Under the pieces are notes generated by a model that had not been told where the DNA came from, did not search any database, and saw nothing but the letters and a program-made list of their open reading frames with translations. A program made the position numbers and the translations under genes. From Streptomyces sp. JB150 (lineage in GTDB: Bacteria > Actinomycetota > Actinomycetes > Streptomycetales > Streptomycetaceae): DNA of 64,000 nucleotides. Shown one piece after another: positions 53,089 to 62,271 of the stretch; position 1 is the stretch's first letter, and each line of letters begins with the position of its first letter. The stretch spans positions 631,686 through 695,685 of the forward strand of contig NZ_CP049780.1 of assembly GCF_011193355.1 (NCBI RefSeq), in the 5' to 3' direction.

Positions 53089-54237
53089 ATGAACGACCGT
53101 ATGACGACCCCCTGGGGCGACCTGGCGCTCACCCGTTTCCCCGCCGACCCGCGTGAGAGGCTGCGGGCGTGGGACGCCTCCGACGCGTATCTGCTGCGGC
53201 ATCTCGCGGCCCGGGAGGCGCCGCTCACCGGGACGGTCGTGATCCTCGGCGACCGCTGGGGCGCGCTGGCGACGGCGCTCGCGGAGCACGGCCCGACGCA
53301 GATCACCGACTCCTTCCTCACCCAGGAGGCGACCCGGGCGAACCTGGAGCGGGCCGGGGTGCGGCCGGGCACCGTGCGGCTGCTCACCACGCAGGACGCG
53401 CCGCCGGAGCGGATCGACGTGCTGCTGGTACGGGTGCCGAAGAGCCTGGCGCTGCTGGAGGACCAGCTGTCGCGGCTGGCGCCCGCGCTGCACGCGGAGT
53501 CGGTGGTGGTCGGCACCGGCATGGTCAAGGAGATCCACACCTCGACGCTGCGGCTGTTCGAGCGGATCGTCGGCCCGACCCGCACCTCGCTGGCCGAGCA
53601 GAAGGCGCGTCTGATCTTCTGCACGCCGGACCCGTCGCTGTCCCGCCCCGCGAACCCGTGGCCGTACCGGTACGTGCTGCCCGACGGGATCGGGCCCGTC
53701 TCCGGGCGTACGGTCGTCAACCACGCGGGGGTGTTCTGCGCGGACCGGCTCGACATCGGCACCCGGTTCTTCCTCGGGCACCTCCCGCGGGCGCGCGGGG
53801 CGCGGCGGGTGGTGGACCTGGGCTGCGGCAACGGCGTCGTCGGTACGGCGGTGGCACTGGCCGATCCGCGGGCCGAGGTGCTGTTCGTGGACGAGTCGTT
53901 CCAGGCGGTGGCGTCCGCGGAGGCCACCTACCGGGCCAACGGGGTGCCCGGACACGCCGAGTTCCGGGTCGGCGACGGGCTGGCCGGGGTGGCGTCGGAC
54001 AGCGTGGACGTCGTCCTCAACAACCCGCCGTTCCACTCCCACCAGGCCACGACGGACGCCACCGCCTGGCGGATGTTCAGCGGCGCCCGGCGGGTGCTGC
54101 GGCCGGGCGGCGAACTGTGGGTCGTCGGCAACCGGCACCTCGGCTACCACGTGAAGCTGCGGCGCCTGTTCGGCAACAGCGAGGTCGTCGCGAGCGACCC
54201 GAAGTTCGTCGTGCTCAGGGCGGTCAAGCGGGGCTGA
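53089..54237 (+). CDS. RlmG/RsmC-type rRNA guanine-N2 methyltransferase-like protein
   Basis: The 382-residue protein has two related Rossmann halves, as in RlmG and RsmC. The N-terminal half is a degenerate methyltransferase (TVVILGDRWGALATALAEHG). The C-terminal half is active, with the SAM motif VVDLGCGNGVVGTAVAL, acidic LFVDES and the catalytic NPPF (VVLNNPPFHSHQ). Members methylate a guanine at N2 in rRNA. Which rRNA position is targeted here cannot be read. Confidence 0.88.
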   Translation: MNDRMTTPWGDLALTRFPADPRERLRAWDASDAYLLRHLAAREAPLTGTVVILGDRWGALATALAEHGPTQITDSFLTQEATRANLERAGVRPGTVRLLTTQDAPPERIDVLLVRVPKSLALLEDQLSRLAPALHAESVVVGTGMVKEIHTSTLRLFERIVGPTRTSLAEQKARLIFCTPDPSLSRPANPWPYRYVLPDGIGPVSGRTVVNHAGVFCADRLDIGTRFFLGHLPRARGARRVVDLGCGNGVVGTAVALADPRAEVLFVDESFQAVASAEATYRANGVPGHAEFRVGDGLAGVASDSVDVVLNNPPFHSHQATTDATAWRMFSGARRVLRPGGELWVVGNRHLGYHVKLRRLFGNSEVVASDPKFVVLRAVKRG

Positions 54238-54280
54238 GCCCATCCGTTCGCCTGCGCCGTTCCGGGGGCGGGTCACGGGG

Positions 54281-55135
54281 TCAGGCCGGGCGCAGGGTGC
54301 GGATGACGCGTTCCACCGTGTGGGTCATCGCCTCGCGGGCCGCGGTGAGGTAAGGGCGGGAGTCCGCCGCCTCGGGGTGGGCGGTGAGGTGCGCGCGGAT
54401 GGCGGCGGTCATGGCGAGGTTGAGGGCCGTGCCGACGTTGACCTTGGTGATGCCGCCGGCCACCGCCGCGGTCAGTTCGTCATCCGGCAGGCCGGAGGAG
54501 CCGTGCAGGACGAGCGGCACGTCGAGGCTCGCGGAGAGGCGCTTGAGCAGGGCGTGGTCGAGGCGGGCGGTGCGGGTGGTCATGGCGTGGACGCTGCCGA
54601 CGGCGACGGCGAGGGCGTCGACGCCGGTGTCCGCGACGAACGCGCGGGCCTGGGCGGGATCGGTGCGCGCGCCGGGCTCGTGGGCGTCCTTCGGGGACCG
54701 GCCGTCTCCGCCGCCGATCTCCCCCAGTTCGGCTTCGATCCACAGTCCCCGGGCGTGCGCCCAGTCGGCCGCGGCGCGGGTCGCGGCGAGGTTGTCGGCG
54801 TACGGCAGCCGTGCGGCGTCGTACATGACGGAGCCGAACCCGGCGTCCGGGGCCTGCCGCAGCAGGTGCTCGCTCCGTACGTGGTCGAGGTGGAGGGCGA
54901 CGGGCACGGCGGCCCGTTCGGCGGCGGCGACGGCGGCGCGGGCCAGCGGCAGCAGCCGTCCCTGACGGAACCTCACGGCGTTCTCGCTGACCTGGAGGAC
55001 GACGGGGGTGTCCGCCGCCTCCGCGCCGGCGACGACCGCCTCGATGTGTTCCAGGGTGATGATGTTGAAGGCGGCCACGGCGGAGCCTTCCGCGGCGGCC
55101 GCGGTGACCAGCTCGCCGGTGGTGACGAGAGACAC
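54281..55135 (-). CDS. Class II fructose/tagatose-bisphosphate aldolase family protein (GatY/KbaY-like)
   Basis: The 284-residue TIM-barrel aldolase has zinc ligands in ALHLDHVRSEHLL and in VLHGSSGLPDDEL, with FNIITLEHIEAVVAGAE at the start and VGSVHAMTTR lining the phosphate site. It cleaves a ketose bisphosphate into dihydroxyacetone phosphate and an aldehyde. The GTG start at 55135 has AAAGGA about 12 bases upstream. The SIS-domain gene ends 26 bp upstream on the same strand, so the two form an operon resembling agaS-kbaY in amino-sugar or galactitol/tagatose pathways. Confidence 0.88.
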   Translation of the reverse strand: MSLVTTGELVTAAAAEGSAVAAFNIITLEHIEAVVAGAEAADTPVVLQVSENAVRFRQGRLLPLARAAVAAAERAAVPVALHLDHVRSEHLLRQAPDAGFGSVMYDAARLPYADNLAATRAAADWAHARGLWIEAELGEIGGGDGRSPKDAHEPGARTDPAQARAFVADTGVDALAVAVGSVHAMTTRTARLDHALLKRLSASLDVPLVLHGSSGLPDDELTAAVAGGITKVNVGTALNLAMTAAIRAHLTAHPEAADSRPYLTAAREAMTHTVERVIRTLRPA

Positions 55136-55161
55136 GGTCCGTCCGTCCTTTCCGGCAGGGG

Positions 55162-56043
55162 TCAGGGGGCGAGGATCACCGAGCGGGTGAGGTGGCGGGG
55201 GCGGTCCGGGTCCAGGCCGCGGGCGGCGGCCACGGCGACCGCGAGCCGCTGGGCGCGGACTAGTTCGGCGAGCGGGTCGAGCGCGCCGGCGATCCACGTG
55301 GCGCCGGTGGCCCGCACCTGTTCGGCCAGTCCCGGAGGTGCCTCGCCGATCATCCAGGTGGCGGTGGAGTGCGTGGTGACGCTGATGGGCCCGTGGCGGT
55401 ACTCCATCGCCGGGTAGGACTCGGTCCACGCGCCGGCGGCCTCGCGCAGCTTCAGGGCGGCCTCGTCGGCCAGGCCCACGGTCCAGCCGCGGCCGAGGAA
55501 GGTGAACTGGGCGCGGCCGACGAGGTCCGGGGGCAGTTCGGCGGTGAGCGCGGCGCGGGCGTCGGTGACGGCGGTGTCGGTGTGCAGGCCCAGGTGGGCG
55601 CGGAGCAGGGTGAGGGCGGTGGTGGCGAACCGGGTCTGCACGACGGAGCGTTCGTCGGCGTAGTCCAGGACGACGAGGTCGTCGGCGGCGTCGCGGACGG
55701 GGGTGTCCGGGTCGGCGGTGACGGCGGTGGTGCGGACGCGGCCGCGGACCTTGCCGAGCAGTTCGAGGACTTCGGTGGTGGTGCCGGAGCGGGTGAGGGC
55801 GACCACCCGGTCGTAGCGGCGGCCGTACGGGAACTCGGAGGCGGCGAAGGCGTCCGTCTCGCCCTGTCCGGTGCCCTCCCGCAGCGCGGCGGCGGCGCGC
55901 GCCATGGAGTACGAGGTGCCGCAGCCGACGAGTGCGACCCGCTCGCCCGGCGCGGGCAGGACCGCGCGGTGCGCGGGCGCCTGCGACGCGGCTCGGGTCC
56001 AGCACTCCGGCTGGGTGCGCAGCTCGTCCTCGACATACGTCAT
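55162..56043 (-). CDS. SIS-domain sugar isomerase/deaminase (AgaS-like)
   Basis: The 293-residue protein has two SIS domains. The first has VALVGCGTSYSMARAAAAL and ALTRSGTTTEVLELL (phosphate-binding Ser/Thr loops). The second has QFTFLGRGWTVGLADEAALKL followed by ESYPAMEYRHGPIS, a motif shared with GlmS and AgaS. There is no glutaminase domain, so it is an isomerase or deaminase of an amino-sugar phosphate. ATG 56043 has GGGAAGGG 8 bases upstream; the longer open frame is not supported. Confidence 0.88.
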   Translation of the reverse strand: MTYVEDELRTQPECWTRAASQAPAHRAVLPAPGERVALVGCGTSYSMARAAAALREGTGQGETDAFAASEFPYGRRYDRVVALTRSGTTTEVLELLGKVRGRVRTTAVTADPDTPVRDAADDLVVLDYADERSVVQTRFATTALTLLRAHLGLHTDTAVTDARAALTAELPPDLVGRAQFTFLGRGWTVGLADEAALKLREAAGAWTESYPAMEYRHGPISVTTHSTATWMIGEAPPGLAEQVRATGATWIAGALDPLAELVRAQRLAVAVAAARGLDPDRPRHLTRSVILAP

Positions 56044-56082
56044 GCCGTAGCCCTTCCCGACCAGTGATGTGATTGTTCCTGC

Positions 56083-56112
56083 AAGATAGCGCGCCATTTC
56101 GAGCAGCTTCAA
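56083..56112 (-). promoter_or_regulatory. Promoter of the SIS-aldolase operon
   Basis: On the minus strand TTGAAG (56112-56107) and TATCTT (56088-56083) are separated by 18 bp, giving a start near 56076 and a leader of about 33 nt before ATG 56043. It lies in the divergent region shared with the AgaR-like gene, where that regulator should bind. Confidence 0.6.
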
Positions 56113-56184
56113 GCATCAGGTCGCGCGTCGGGGTGCGTTAGGGTCGCCGGAAGACGCGGACGGATGGCTGGTTCGGAGGTGTGG

Positions 56185-56964
56185 ATGTCGCGCGACGCCC
56201 GCTGGAAGGCGCTGCTGGAACTGCTCGTGGAGCGGGGCCGGCTGGACGTCGAGGAGGCCGCCGCCGAGCTGGCGGTGTCGGCCGCGACGATCCGCCGCGA
56301 CTTCGACCGGCTCGCCGAGCAGCAGATGCTGGTGCGCACCCGGGGCGGGGCGGTGGTGCACGGGGTGTCGTACGAACTCCCGCTGCGGTACAAGACGGCC
56401 CGCCGCGCCTCCGAGAAGCAGCGCATCGCCAAGGCCGTGGCCGAGTTGATCGCGCCCGGTGAGGCGGTCGGGCTGACCGGCGGCACGACCACCACCGAGG
56501 TGGCCCGCGCGCTCGCCGTGCGCGGCGATCTCGGCTCCGGCTCGCCCGCCCTGACGATCGTCACCAACGCCCTCAACATCGCCAACGAGCTGGCCGTACG
56601 GCCCCAGTTCAAGATCGTGGTGACCGGCGGCGTGGCGCGGGCGCAGTCGTACGAGCTGATCGGGCCGCTCGCCGACGGGGTGCTGGCGCAGGTCACGCTC
56701 GACGTGGCGGTGCTGGGCGTGGTCGCCCTCGACGTGGTGCACGGCGCGGCGGCGCACGACGAGGCGGAGGCCGCGATCAACCGGCTGCTGTGCGAGCGCG
56801 CCGAGCGGGTGGTCGTCGCGGCCGACTCCAGCAAGCTGGGCCGCCGCGCCTTCGCCCGGATCTGCGCGACCGAGGCCGTGGACACCCTGGTCACGGACAC
56901 GGCGGCGGACGAGGCCGTCGTACGGCGCTTCGAGGAGGCGGGGGTGCGGGTGCTGGCGGTGTGA
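56185..56964 (+). CDS. DeoR/AgaR-family transcriptional regulator
   Basis: From ATG 56185 (GGAGG 5 bases upstream) the protein has 259 residues. It has a DeoR HTH (LLELLVERGRLDVEEAAAELAVSAATIRRDFDRLAEQQML) and a DeoR sensor domain with GLTGGTTTTEVARAL, TNALNIANELA and VVAADSSKLGRRAF, a version typical of AgaR-type repressors. It is divergent from the SIS-aldolase operon and presumably represses it until a sugar phosphate binds. Confidence 0.9.
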   Translation: MSRDARWKALLELLVERGRLDVEEAAAELAVSAATIRRDFDRLAEQQMLVRTRGGAVVHGVSYELPLRYKTARRASEKQRIAKAVAELIAPGEAVGLTGGTTTTEVARALAVRGDLGSGSPALTIVTNALNIANELAVRPQFKIVVTGGVARAQSYELIGPLADGVLAQVTLDVAVLGVVALDVVHGAAAHDEAEAAINRLLCERAERVVVAADSSKLGRRAFARICATEAVDTLVTDTAADEAVVRRFEEAGVRVLAV

Positions 56965-57251
56965 GGCAGTCCGCGCCCGCGCCTCGGCGGCCCGCTGCCC
57001 TTCCCTGCCCCGCCTGACTCCTCGGACGTCCCCTCCCCCCTCCCGGTCCGCCTGGCAGCCGCCCGCTCCCCGCCCGTCCCGCCGCGGCCTGACCCCTGCT
57101 CCAGCCCTGCCCGACCCTGCCCCGACCTCGTCGCCGTACGGTCTGATCGATTCCGGGAGCCCGGCGATCGGCACCGCCCTAAGCTGGAACCGCACGGCGG
57201 CGGACCGTTCGCGGGAGACCCGAGGGGGCTCACCGTTCGAGGGAGGCGGCG

Positions 57252-59084
57252 ATGGCCGAGGTGTCGAAGGACGCAATATCCGGGGGTCCGCGCTATCTGC
57301 CGATCGCCGAGCACGGACTGATCGGCGACCTGCGCAGCGTCGCCCTGGTGGGCACGGACGGCACCATCGACTGGTACTGCTGCCCCGCCTTCGACGCCCC
57401 GAGCGTCTTCGCCTCCATCCTGGACGCGGAGCGGGGCGGCTCCTTCCGGATGTCGGCGGCCGGCCCGGCGAAGACCAAGCAGTTCTACTTCCCGGACACC
57501 AACGTCCTGATCACCCGCTTCTTCACCGAGGACGGCGTGGGCGAGGTGCAGGACTTCATGCCGATCCGCGGCGAGAAGATCGAGGCCGAGAGGCACCGGC
57601 TGATCCGCCGGGTGGTGTGCGTGCGCGGATCGGTGGTGTTCCGTACGCACGTGGCGCCCCGCTTCGACTTCGGCGCCCGGCCGCACACCCTGCGCATGGA
57701 CGGCGCCGTCGCGTTCTTCGAGTCGGCGCAACTGTCGCTCGCGCTCACCGCGACCGTGCCGCTGGAGGCGGACGGGCTGGACGCGCGGGCCGAGTTCAAG
57801 CTGGCCGAGGGCGAGTCGGCGGTGTTCGCGCTCGACCAGGTCGGCGGCGAGGTGGCCCCGCGCCGGTGTCCCCGCATGGAGGCGGAGGACCAGTTCGAGA
57901 CGACGGTGGCGTACTGGCGCAAGTGGCTGTCCCAGTCCAAGTACCGGGGCCGCTGGCGGGAGATGGTGCACCGCTCGGCGCTCACCCTGAAGCTGCTCAC
58001 CTACGCGCCGACCGGCGCGATCGTCGCCGCCCCGACCACCAGCCTGCCCGAACAGCCCGGCGGCGAGCGCAACTGGGACTACCGGTACGTGTGGGTGCGC
58101 GACGCCGCCTTCTGCGTCTACGCGCTGCTGCGCCTGGGCTTCACGGGCGAGGCCGAGGCGTTCATGAACTTCGTGACCCGGCACATCAGTCCGGGCGACG
58201 GCCGGGCCTCCGGCCCGCTGCAGATCATGTACGGCATCGACGGCCGCACCGATCTGACGGAGCATGAGCTGGCCCACCTGGAGGGCCACGAGGGCTCCGC
58301 CCCGGTCCGGGTCGGCAACGCCGCCGCCGAGCAGCTCCAGCTGGACATCTACGGCGCGCTCATCGACTCCATCTACCTCTACGACAAGTGGGCGCGGCCC
58401 GTCTCCAGCGACCAGTGGGACGACGTCTGCGCGCTGGTCGACTGGGTGTGCGAGCACTGGGACCAGCCGGACGAGGGCATCTGGGAGACGCGGGGCGGCC
58501 GGAAGAACTTCCTGTACTCGCGGCTGATGTGCTGGGTCGCGATCGAGCGGGCAATCCGGATGGCCAACCGGCGCGGCCTGCCCGCCGATCTGCCCCGCTG
58601 GCGGGAGGCGCGCGACACCATCTACCGGCGGATCCACAGCCGCGGCTGGTCCGAGAAGCGGCAGGCGTTCACCCAGTACGAGGACGGCGAGGTGCTGGAC
58701 GCGGCGGTGCTGATGATGCCGCTGACCAAGTTCATCGCGCCGACCGACCCCAAGTGGCTGTCCACGCTGGACGCGCTGACCGAGGAGCTGGTGTCCGACT
58801 CGCTGGTCTACCGCTACGACCCGGAGGCCAGCCCGGACGGACTGCGCGGCGACGAGGGGACGTTCTCGATCTGCTCGTTCTGGTACGTCGAGGCGATGGT
58901 GCACGCCGGACGGGTCGACGAGGCCCGGCTGGCGTTCGAGAAGATGCTGACCTACGCCAACCATCTCGGGCTGTACGCCGAGGAGATCAGCCACACCGGC
59001 GAGCAGCAGGGCAACTTCCCGCAGGCGTTCACCCATCTCGCGCTGATCAGCGCGGCGTTCAACCTGGACCGCGCCCTCGGCTGA
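57252..59084 (+). CDS. Glycoside hydrolase family 15 protein (glucoamylase/trehalase-like)
   Basis: The 610-residue protein has an N-terminal beta-sandwich (LPIAEHGLIGDLRSVALVGTDGTIDWYC) and an (alpha/alpha)6 barrel. The general acid is probably Glu in DEGIWETRGG, and the base is Glu in LGLYAEEIS. NWDYRYVWVRDAAF is a GH15 hallmark. There is no signal peptide, so the enzyme is intracellular, as for actinobacterial trehalases of this family. It is longer than secreted fungal glucoamylase domains. ATG 57252 follows GAGGGAGGCGGCG. The 56965-57251 gap holds no clear feature. Confidence 0.9.
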   Translation: MAEVSKDAISGGPRYLPIAEHGLIGDLRSVALVGTDGTIDWYCCPAFDAPSVFASILDAERGGSFRMSAAGPAKTKQFYFPDTNVLITRFFTEDGVGEVQDFMPIRGEKIEAERHRLIRRVVCVRGSVVFRTHVAPRFDFGARPHTLRMDGAVAFFESAQLSLALTATVPLEADGLDARAEFKLAEGESAVFALDQVGGEVAPRRCPRMEAEDQFETTVAYWRKWLSQSKYRGRWREMVHRSALTLKLLTYAPTGAIVAAPTTSLPEQPGGERNWDYRYVWVRDAAFCVYALLRLGFTGEAEAFMNFVTRHISPGDGRASGPLQIMYGIDGRTDLTEHELAHLEGHEGSAPVRVGNAAAEQLQLDIYGALIDSIYLYDKWARPVSSDQWDDVCALVDWVCEHWDQPDEGIWETRGGRKNFLYSRLMCWVAIERAIRMANRRGLPADLPRWREARDTIYRRIHSRGWSEKRQAFTQYEDGEVLDAAVLMMPLTKFIAPTDPKWLSTLDALTEELVSDSLVYRYDPEASPDGLRGDEGTFSICSFWYVEAMVHAGRVDEARLAFEKMLTYANHLGLYAEEISHTGEQQGNFPQAFTHLALISAAFNLDRALG

Positions 59085-59209
59085 CCGGCCCCCCTCCCCT
59101 CCCGTCCCCCGGTTTCCCGGCGTCCGCAGGTCACGTGCGCGCCGCGCCCTATGATGGCCGCCGCCCTCGCGCTCCGCGACCGGCGCCCCGTACCCGAAAG
59201 GCCTGCCCG

Positions 59210-60874
59210 ATGAAGACCGGAACGGTACGCCGCCGGGTGCTCACCGGTGGGACGACGGCCGCGTGCGTGGCCGCCACCGTGCTCGCCGCCACCCTCTCCG
59301 GCACGGTGGAGACCGGGACGGTCGCACGGCGGAGCGACACGGCGGCCGCCCGGACGCTGCCCCTGGGCCCGGCGACACTGGTGGAGACCCGGACCTCCCG
59401 GCGGGTCGCGCCGGGCGTGACCCACCTCGCGATCGAGCGCGGCCGGGCGTCGGCGGACGACGTGTGGACCGTCACGATCGGCGTGGCGACCAGTGAGCCG
59501 GAGGCCGCCGCGCTGGAGGAGAGGGTCCGCGCCGCCGGGTACGCACCGCGGCGTGACCCCACCGCCGGGCCGGACCCCCGAGGGCCCGCCGACCGGCCGC
59601 TGGGCTGGACGGTGCGGGTGGGCCGGTACGCCGACAAGGCCGCCGCCGACCGGGCCAGGAGCGAGATCGTGGCCCGCGGGCTGCCCGGCAGCGTCCAGCA
59701 CACCGGCGAGGACGGGCACGCGACCACCGGGCCCTGGTCCCTGGACGTGCTGATCGTCGATCCCGCGGTCTTCCGCGGCCGGCTGCGCGCGGAGCTGGCC
59801 GACGGGATCGTGCCGGGCCGCGAGACCACGAGCGCCATGGCCCGGCGCACCGGCGCCCTCGCCGCGGTCAACGGCGGGTACTTCGTCATCGGCGGCGGCC
59901 GGACGACCCCCGGCAACTGGGTCGCGGGCACCGACGGCGACCTCGCCGGGGTGTCCGTGGTCGGCGGGGAGCTGGTCTCGGAGGCCGTGAACGGGCGGCC
60001 CGCCCTGATCGTGCCGGGCGCGTCGGGCCGGGGTACGGCGGTGCGCCGGGTGGGAACCCGGCTCACGGTCCGCGCGGCGGACGGCACCGTCCGTGAGGTG
60101 ACCGGCCTCAACCGGCAGTCCGGCCTGATCGTGAACTGCGGCGGTGTGGGCAACGCCGTCCCGTTCTCCCGCCCCGCGCACGACTACACCTGCGGCAACC
60201 CCGACGAACTCGTCGCCGTGACCCCGGCGTTCGGCACGACCGCGCCGCAGGGCCCCGGCTTCCAGGTCACGCTGGACGCCGACGGCCGGGTGACCGACCT
60301 GCGGGAGGGCCGAGGCGGTGCCGTGCCCGCGCGGGGCACGGTGCTCCAGGGCACCGGAGCCGGAGCCGGGTGGCTGCGCGAGCACGCCCGGCCCGGCGCC
60401 ACGCTGACGGTGCGCGGCGTGGTGGTGGACGCCGAGAAGGGCACCCGGCTGCCGCTCACCCCGAAGACCTCCGTCATCAACGGCGGCCCGCTGCTGCTGC
60501 GCGGCGGCCGCACGGTCCTGGATCCGGTGCGGGACGGGTGGAGCCCGGAGGACATCGAGGGCGCGGACCGGGCCGCCTTCTACAACGGCTGGTATCTGCG
60601 CCGCAATCCGCGCACCGCGGCCGGCGTCACCCGCGACGGACGCCTCGTGCTGCTCACCGCCGACGGCCGCCGCCCCGGCCACAGCGCCGGGCTGTCCCTC
60701 CCCGAGACCGCCGCCGTCATGCGCGCCCTCGGCGCGGTGGACGCCCTCAACCTGGACGGCGGGGGTTCGACGGCGATGGTCGTGGGCGGGGAGCTGCAGG
60801 GCCTGCCCAGCGACGCGGCGGGAGAGCGCCCGGCCGGTGACGCGCTGGTCGTCCTGCCGCGGCCACCGCACTAG
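59210..60874 (+). CDS. Secreted phosphodiester glycosidase family (NAGPA) protein with SPOR-like region
   Basis: The 554-residue precursor has an N-terminal signal peptide (RRRVLTGGTTAACVAATVLAATLSG; the RR pair is Tat-like but not a full match). Residues ~85-185 contain two SPOR-like halves (VWTVTIGVATSEPEAAALEE; GWTVRVGRYADKAAADRARS), which in other proteins bind denuded peptidoglycan. The C-terminal ~330 residues are a NAGPA domain (AAVNGGYFVIGG, TSVINGGPLLLRGG, LNLDGGGSTAMVV). Such proteins remove sugar from phosphodiester-linked glycans. Together these suggest a cell-wall or teichoic-acid-related role. ATG 59210 is supported by the signal peptide; upstream sequence is unrelated. Confidence 0.85.
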   Translation: MKTGTVRRRVLTGGTTAACVAATVLAATLSGTVETGTVARRSDTAAARTLPLGPATLVETRTSRRVAPGVTHLAIERGRASADDVWTVTIGVATSEPEAAALEERVRAAGYAPRRDPTAGPDPRGPADRPLGWTVRVGRYADKAAADRARSEIVARGLPGSVQHTGEDGHATTGPWSLDVLIVDPAVFRGRLRAELADGIVPGRETTSAMARRTGALAAVNGGYFVIGGGRTTPGNWVAGTDGDLAGVSVVGGELVSEAVNGRPALIVPGASGRGTAVRRVGTRLTVRAADGTVREVTGLNRQSGLIVNCGGVGNAVPFSRPAHDYTCGNPDELVAVTPAFGTTAPQGPGFQVTLDADGRVTDLREGRGGAVPARGTVLQGTGAGAGWLREHARPGATLTVRGVVVDAEKGTRLPLTPKTSVINGGPLLLRGGRTVLDPVRDGWSPEDIEGADRAAFYNGWYLRRNPRTAAGVTRDGRLVLLTADGRRPGHSAGLSLPETAAVMRALGAVDALNLDGGGSTAMVVGGELQGLPSDAAGERPAGDALVVLPRPPH

Positions 60875-60918
60875 CCCGGCTCCCGGGAGCGGCGCCCCCT
60901 CCCCGGCTGCGGCCCCCC

Positions 60919-62148
60919 CTACTGCCCGAGCGGTGCGGGCGGGGCGGCGTCCCGGACCGGTTCCGGGAGCGGGGGCCGGGCGGGGGTGGCCCGCTCCCTG
61001 GTCAGGGCGTGGATGATCCGGCGGGCCAGGAGGGGGTCGGCGGGCAGCACGTGGGAGGCGAACCAGCGGGCGGCCGCGGGGTGGGGGGACGGGTCGGTGA
61101 ACTCGGGGCCGGCGTAGTCGTCGAGCGGCGGGTCGTAGACGTACCCGGCGACCACCCCGTGATCGACGAGCCGTTCCACGAGGGCGTCCCGGTCGTGGAC
61201 CAGGAGGGGCACGCGGAACAGCGGCACCAGGCCGTCGTGGGCGGTGAGCGCCCGGAGCGGCGGGGAGGACCAGGCGCTGCGCGCCAGGGCGGCGACACCG
61301 GCCCTGCGGCGGTCGAGGTCGCCGTCGAGCCGGGCGAGCCGCAGTCCCAGCTGGCCGCGCAGCAGGGCGCCGTGGCGGGCCCGGAAGTCGTGCAGGTCGA
61401 CGCGGACCCAGGGTTCGTACGCGGTGAGGCTGGGCGCCTCGCGCGCGGAGCCGGTGAGGCGGGGGGCGTGCAGGGCCATCCGGAAGTCGTCGCGTTCGAG
61501 CAGACCGAGGCGCCGCATGGAGCGCCACACGGGCCGCACCAGGTGCAGGGTGCGCACGGTGGACCGGGCCAGGGGGCGCAGGGTGGTGGCCAGGTCGGCG
61601 CGCAGCCGGCGCGGGACCAGCAGATCGTCGCGCAGGAGTTCCAGTTCGCGGCGGGTGCGGGCGTCCTGGACGGCGAGGAAGCCGCCGGCCGTCGCCGCCA
61701 CGTGCTTGGACAGGCTGAAGGCCGCCGCCGTGCCGAAGGTGCCGATGGGCCGGCCGTCCACGTGGGTGCCGATGGCGTGCGCCGCGTCCTCGATGAGCGG
61801 GATGCCGAGGGCGTCGCAGCGCCGGCGCAGGTCCTCGACCCGGTCGGGCATGCCGTACAGGTTGGTGGTCAGGACGGCGTCGACGGTGCGCCAGGTGGTG
61901 TCGGGGACGGCGTCCGGGTCGATGTTGCCGTCCCAGACGTTCACGGGTGCCTGGACGGGGCGCAGTCCGGCGGCGAGGACCACGAAGAGGATCACGTCGT
62001 CGTTGACCGGGGACATCAGCACCCGGGCGCCCGGCCGGCACCAGCGCCGCAGGGCCAGGTAGAGGGCCAGCCGGGCCGAGGGGGTGTAGACGCACTCGCG
62101 TCCGAGCCGCCGTGTCATCGCCGCGGCGAGCCGCGAGCCGTACGGCAT
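60919..62148 (-). CDS. DegT/DnrJ/EryC1/StrS-family aminotransferase-like protein
   Basis: The 409-residue fold-type I PLP protein has RECVYTPSARLALYLAL at the N-terminus, LTTNLYGMPDRVEDLRRRCDALGIPLIEDAAHAIG (PLP-contacting Asp and His) and FSLSKHVAATAGG with the Schiff-base Lys. The family transaminates nucleotide-linked keto sugars. The C-terminal part departs from typical sugar aminotransferases and is proline-rich at the end. ATG 62148 has GAGGTGACG directly upstream. It follows the acyltransferase-like gene by 123 bp on the same strand, suggesting a small glycan-modification unit. Confidence 0.82.
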   Translation of the reverse strand: MPYGSRLAAAMTRRLGRECVYTPSARLALYLALRRWCRPGARVLMSPVNDDVILFVVLAAGLRPVQAPVNVWDGNIDPDAVPDTTWRTVDAVLTTNLYGMPDRVEDLRRRCDALGIPLIEDAAHAIGTHVDGRPIGTFGTAAAFSLSKHVAATAGGFLAVQDARTRRELELLRDDLLVPRRLRADLATTLRPLARSTVRTLHLVRPVWRSMRRLGLLERDDFRMALHAPRLTGSAREAPSLTAYEPWVRVDLHDFRARHGALLRGQLGLRLARLDGDLDRRRAGVAALARSAWSSPPLRALTAHDGLVPLFRVPLLVHDRDALVERLVDHGVVAGYVYDPPLDDYAGPEFTDPSPHPAAARWFASHVLPADPLLARRIIHALTRERATPARPPLPEPVRDAAPPAPLGQ

Positions 62149-62271
62149 CGTCACCTCTTCCGTCCTTCCGTGAAAGCCGTTGGGGTGGGTCGCCGGGACC
62201 GGCGGCACGTCGGGAGGGCGTGGGCCGTCGTGTCACGGCGGGCGGGGACGGTGGCGGGCAGGGGGTGGGAC

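Noticed and set aside
56109..59036. 975-codon minus-strand frame opposite the AgaR-like and GH15 genes
   Set aside because: It reads as low-complexity sequence without recognisable motifs, while the plus strand encodes two clear families over the same span.
60880..60900. GCTCCCGGGAGC palindrome between the NAGPA and DegT genes as a terminator
   Set aside because: It has no loop, so it cannot form a proper hairpin; similar palindromes occur by chance in GC-rich DNA.
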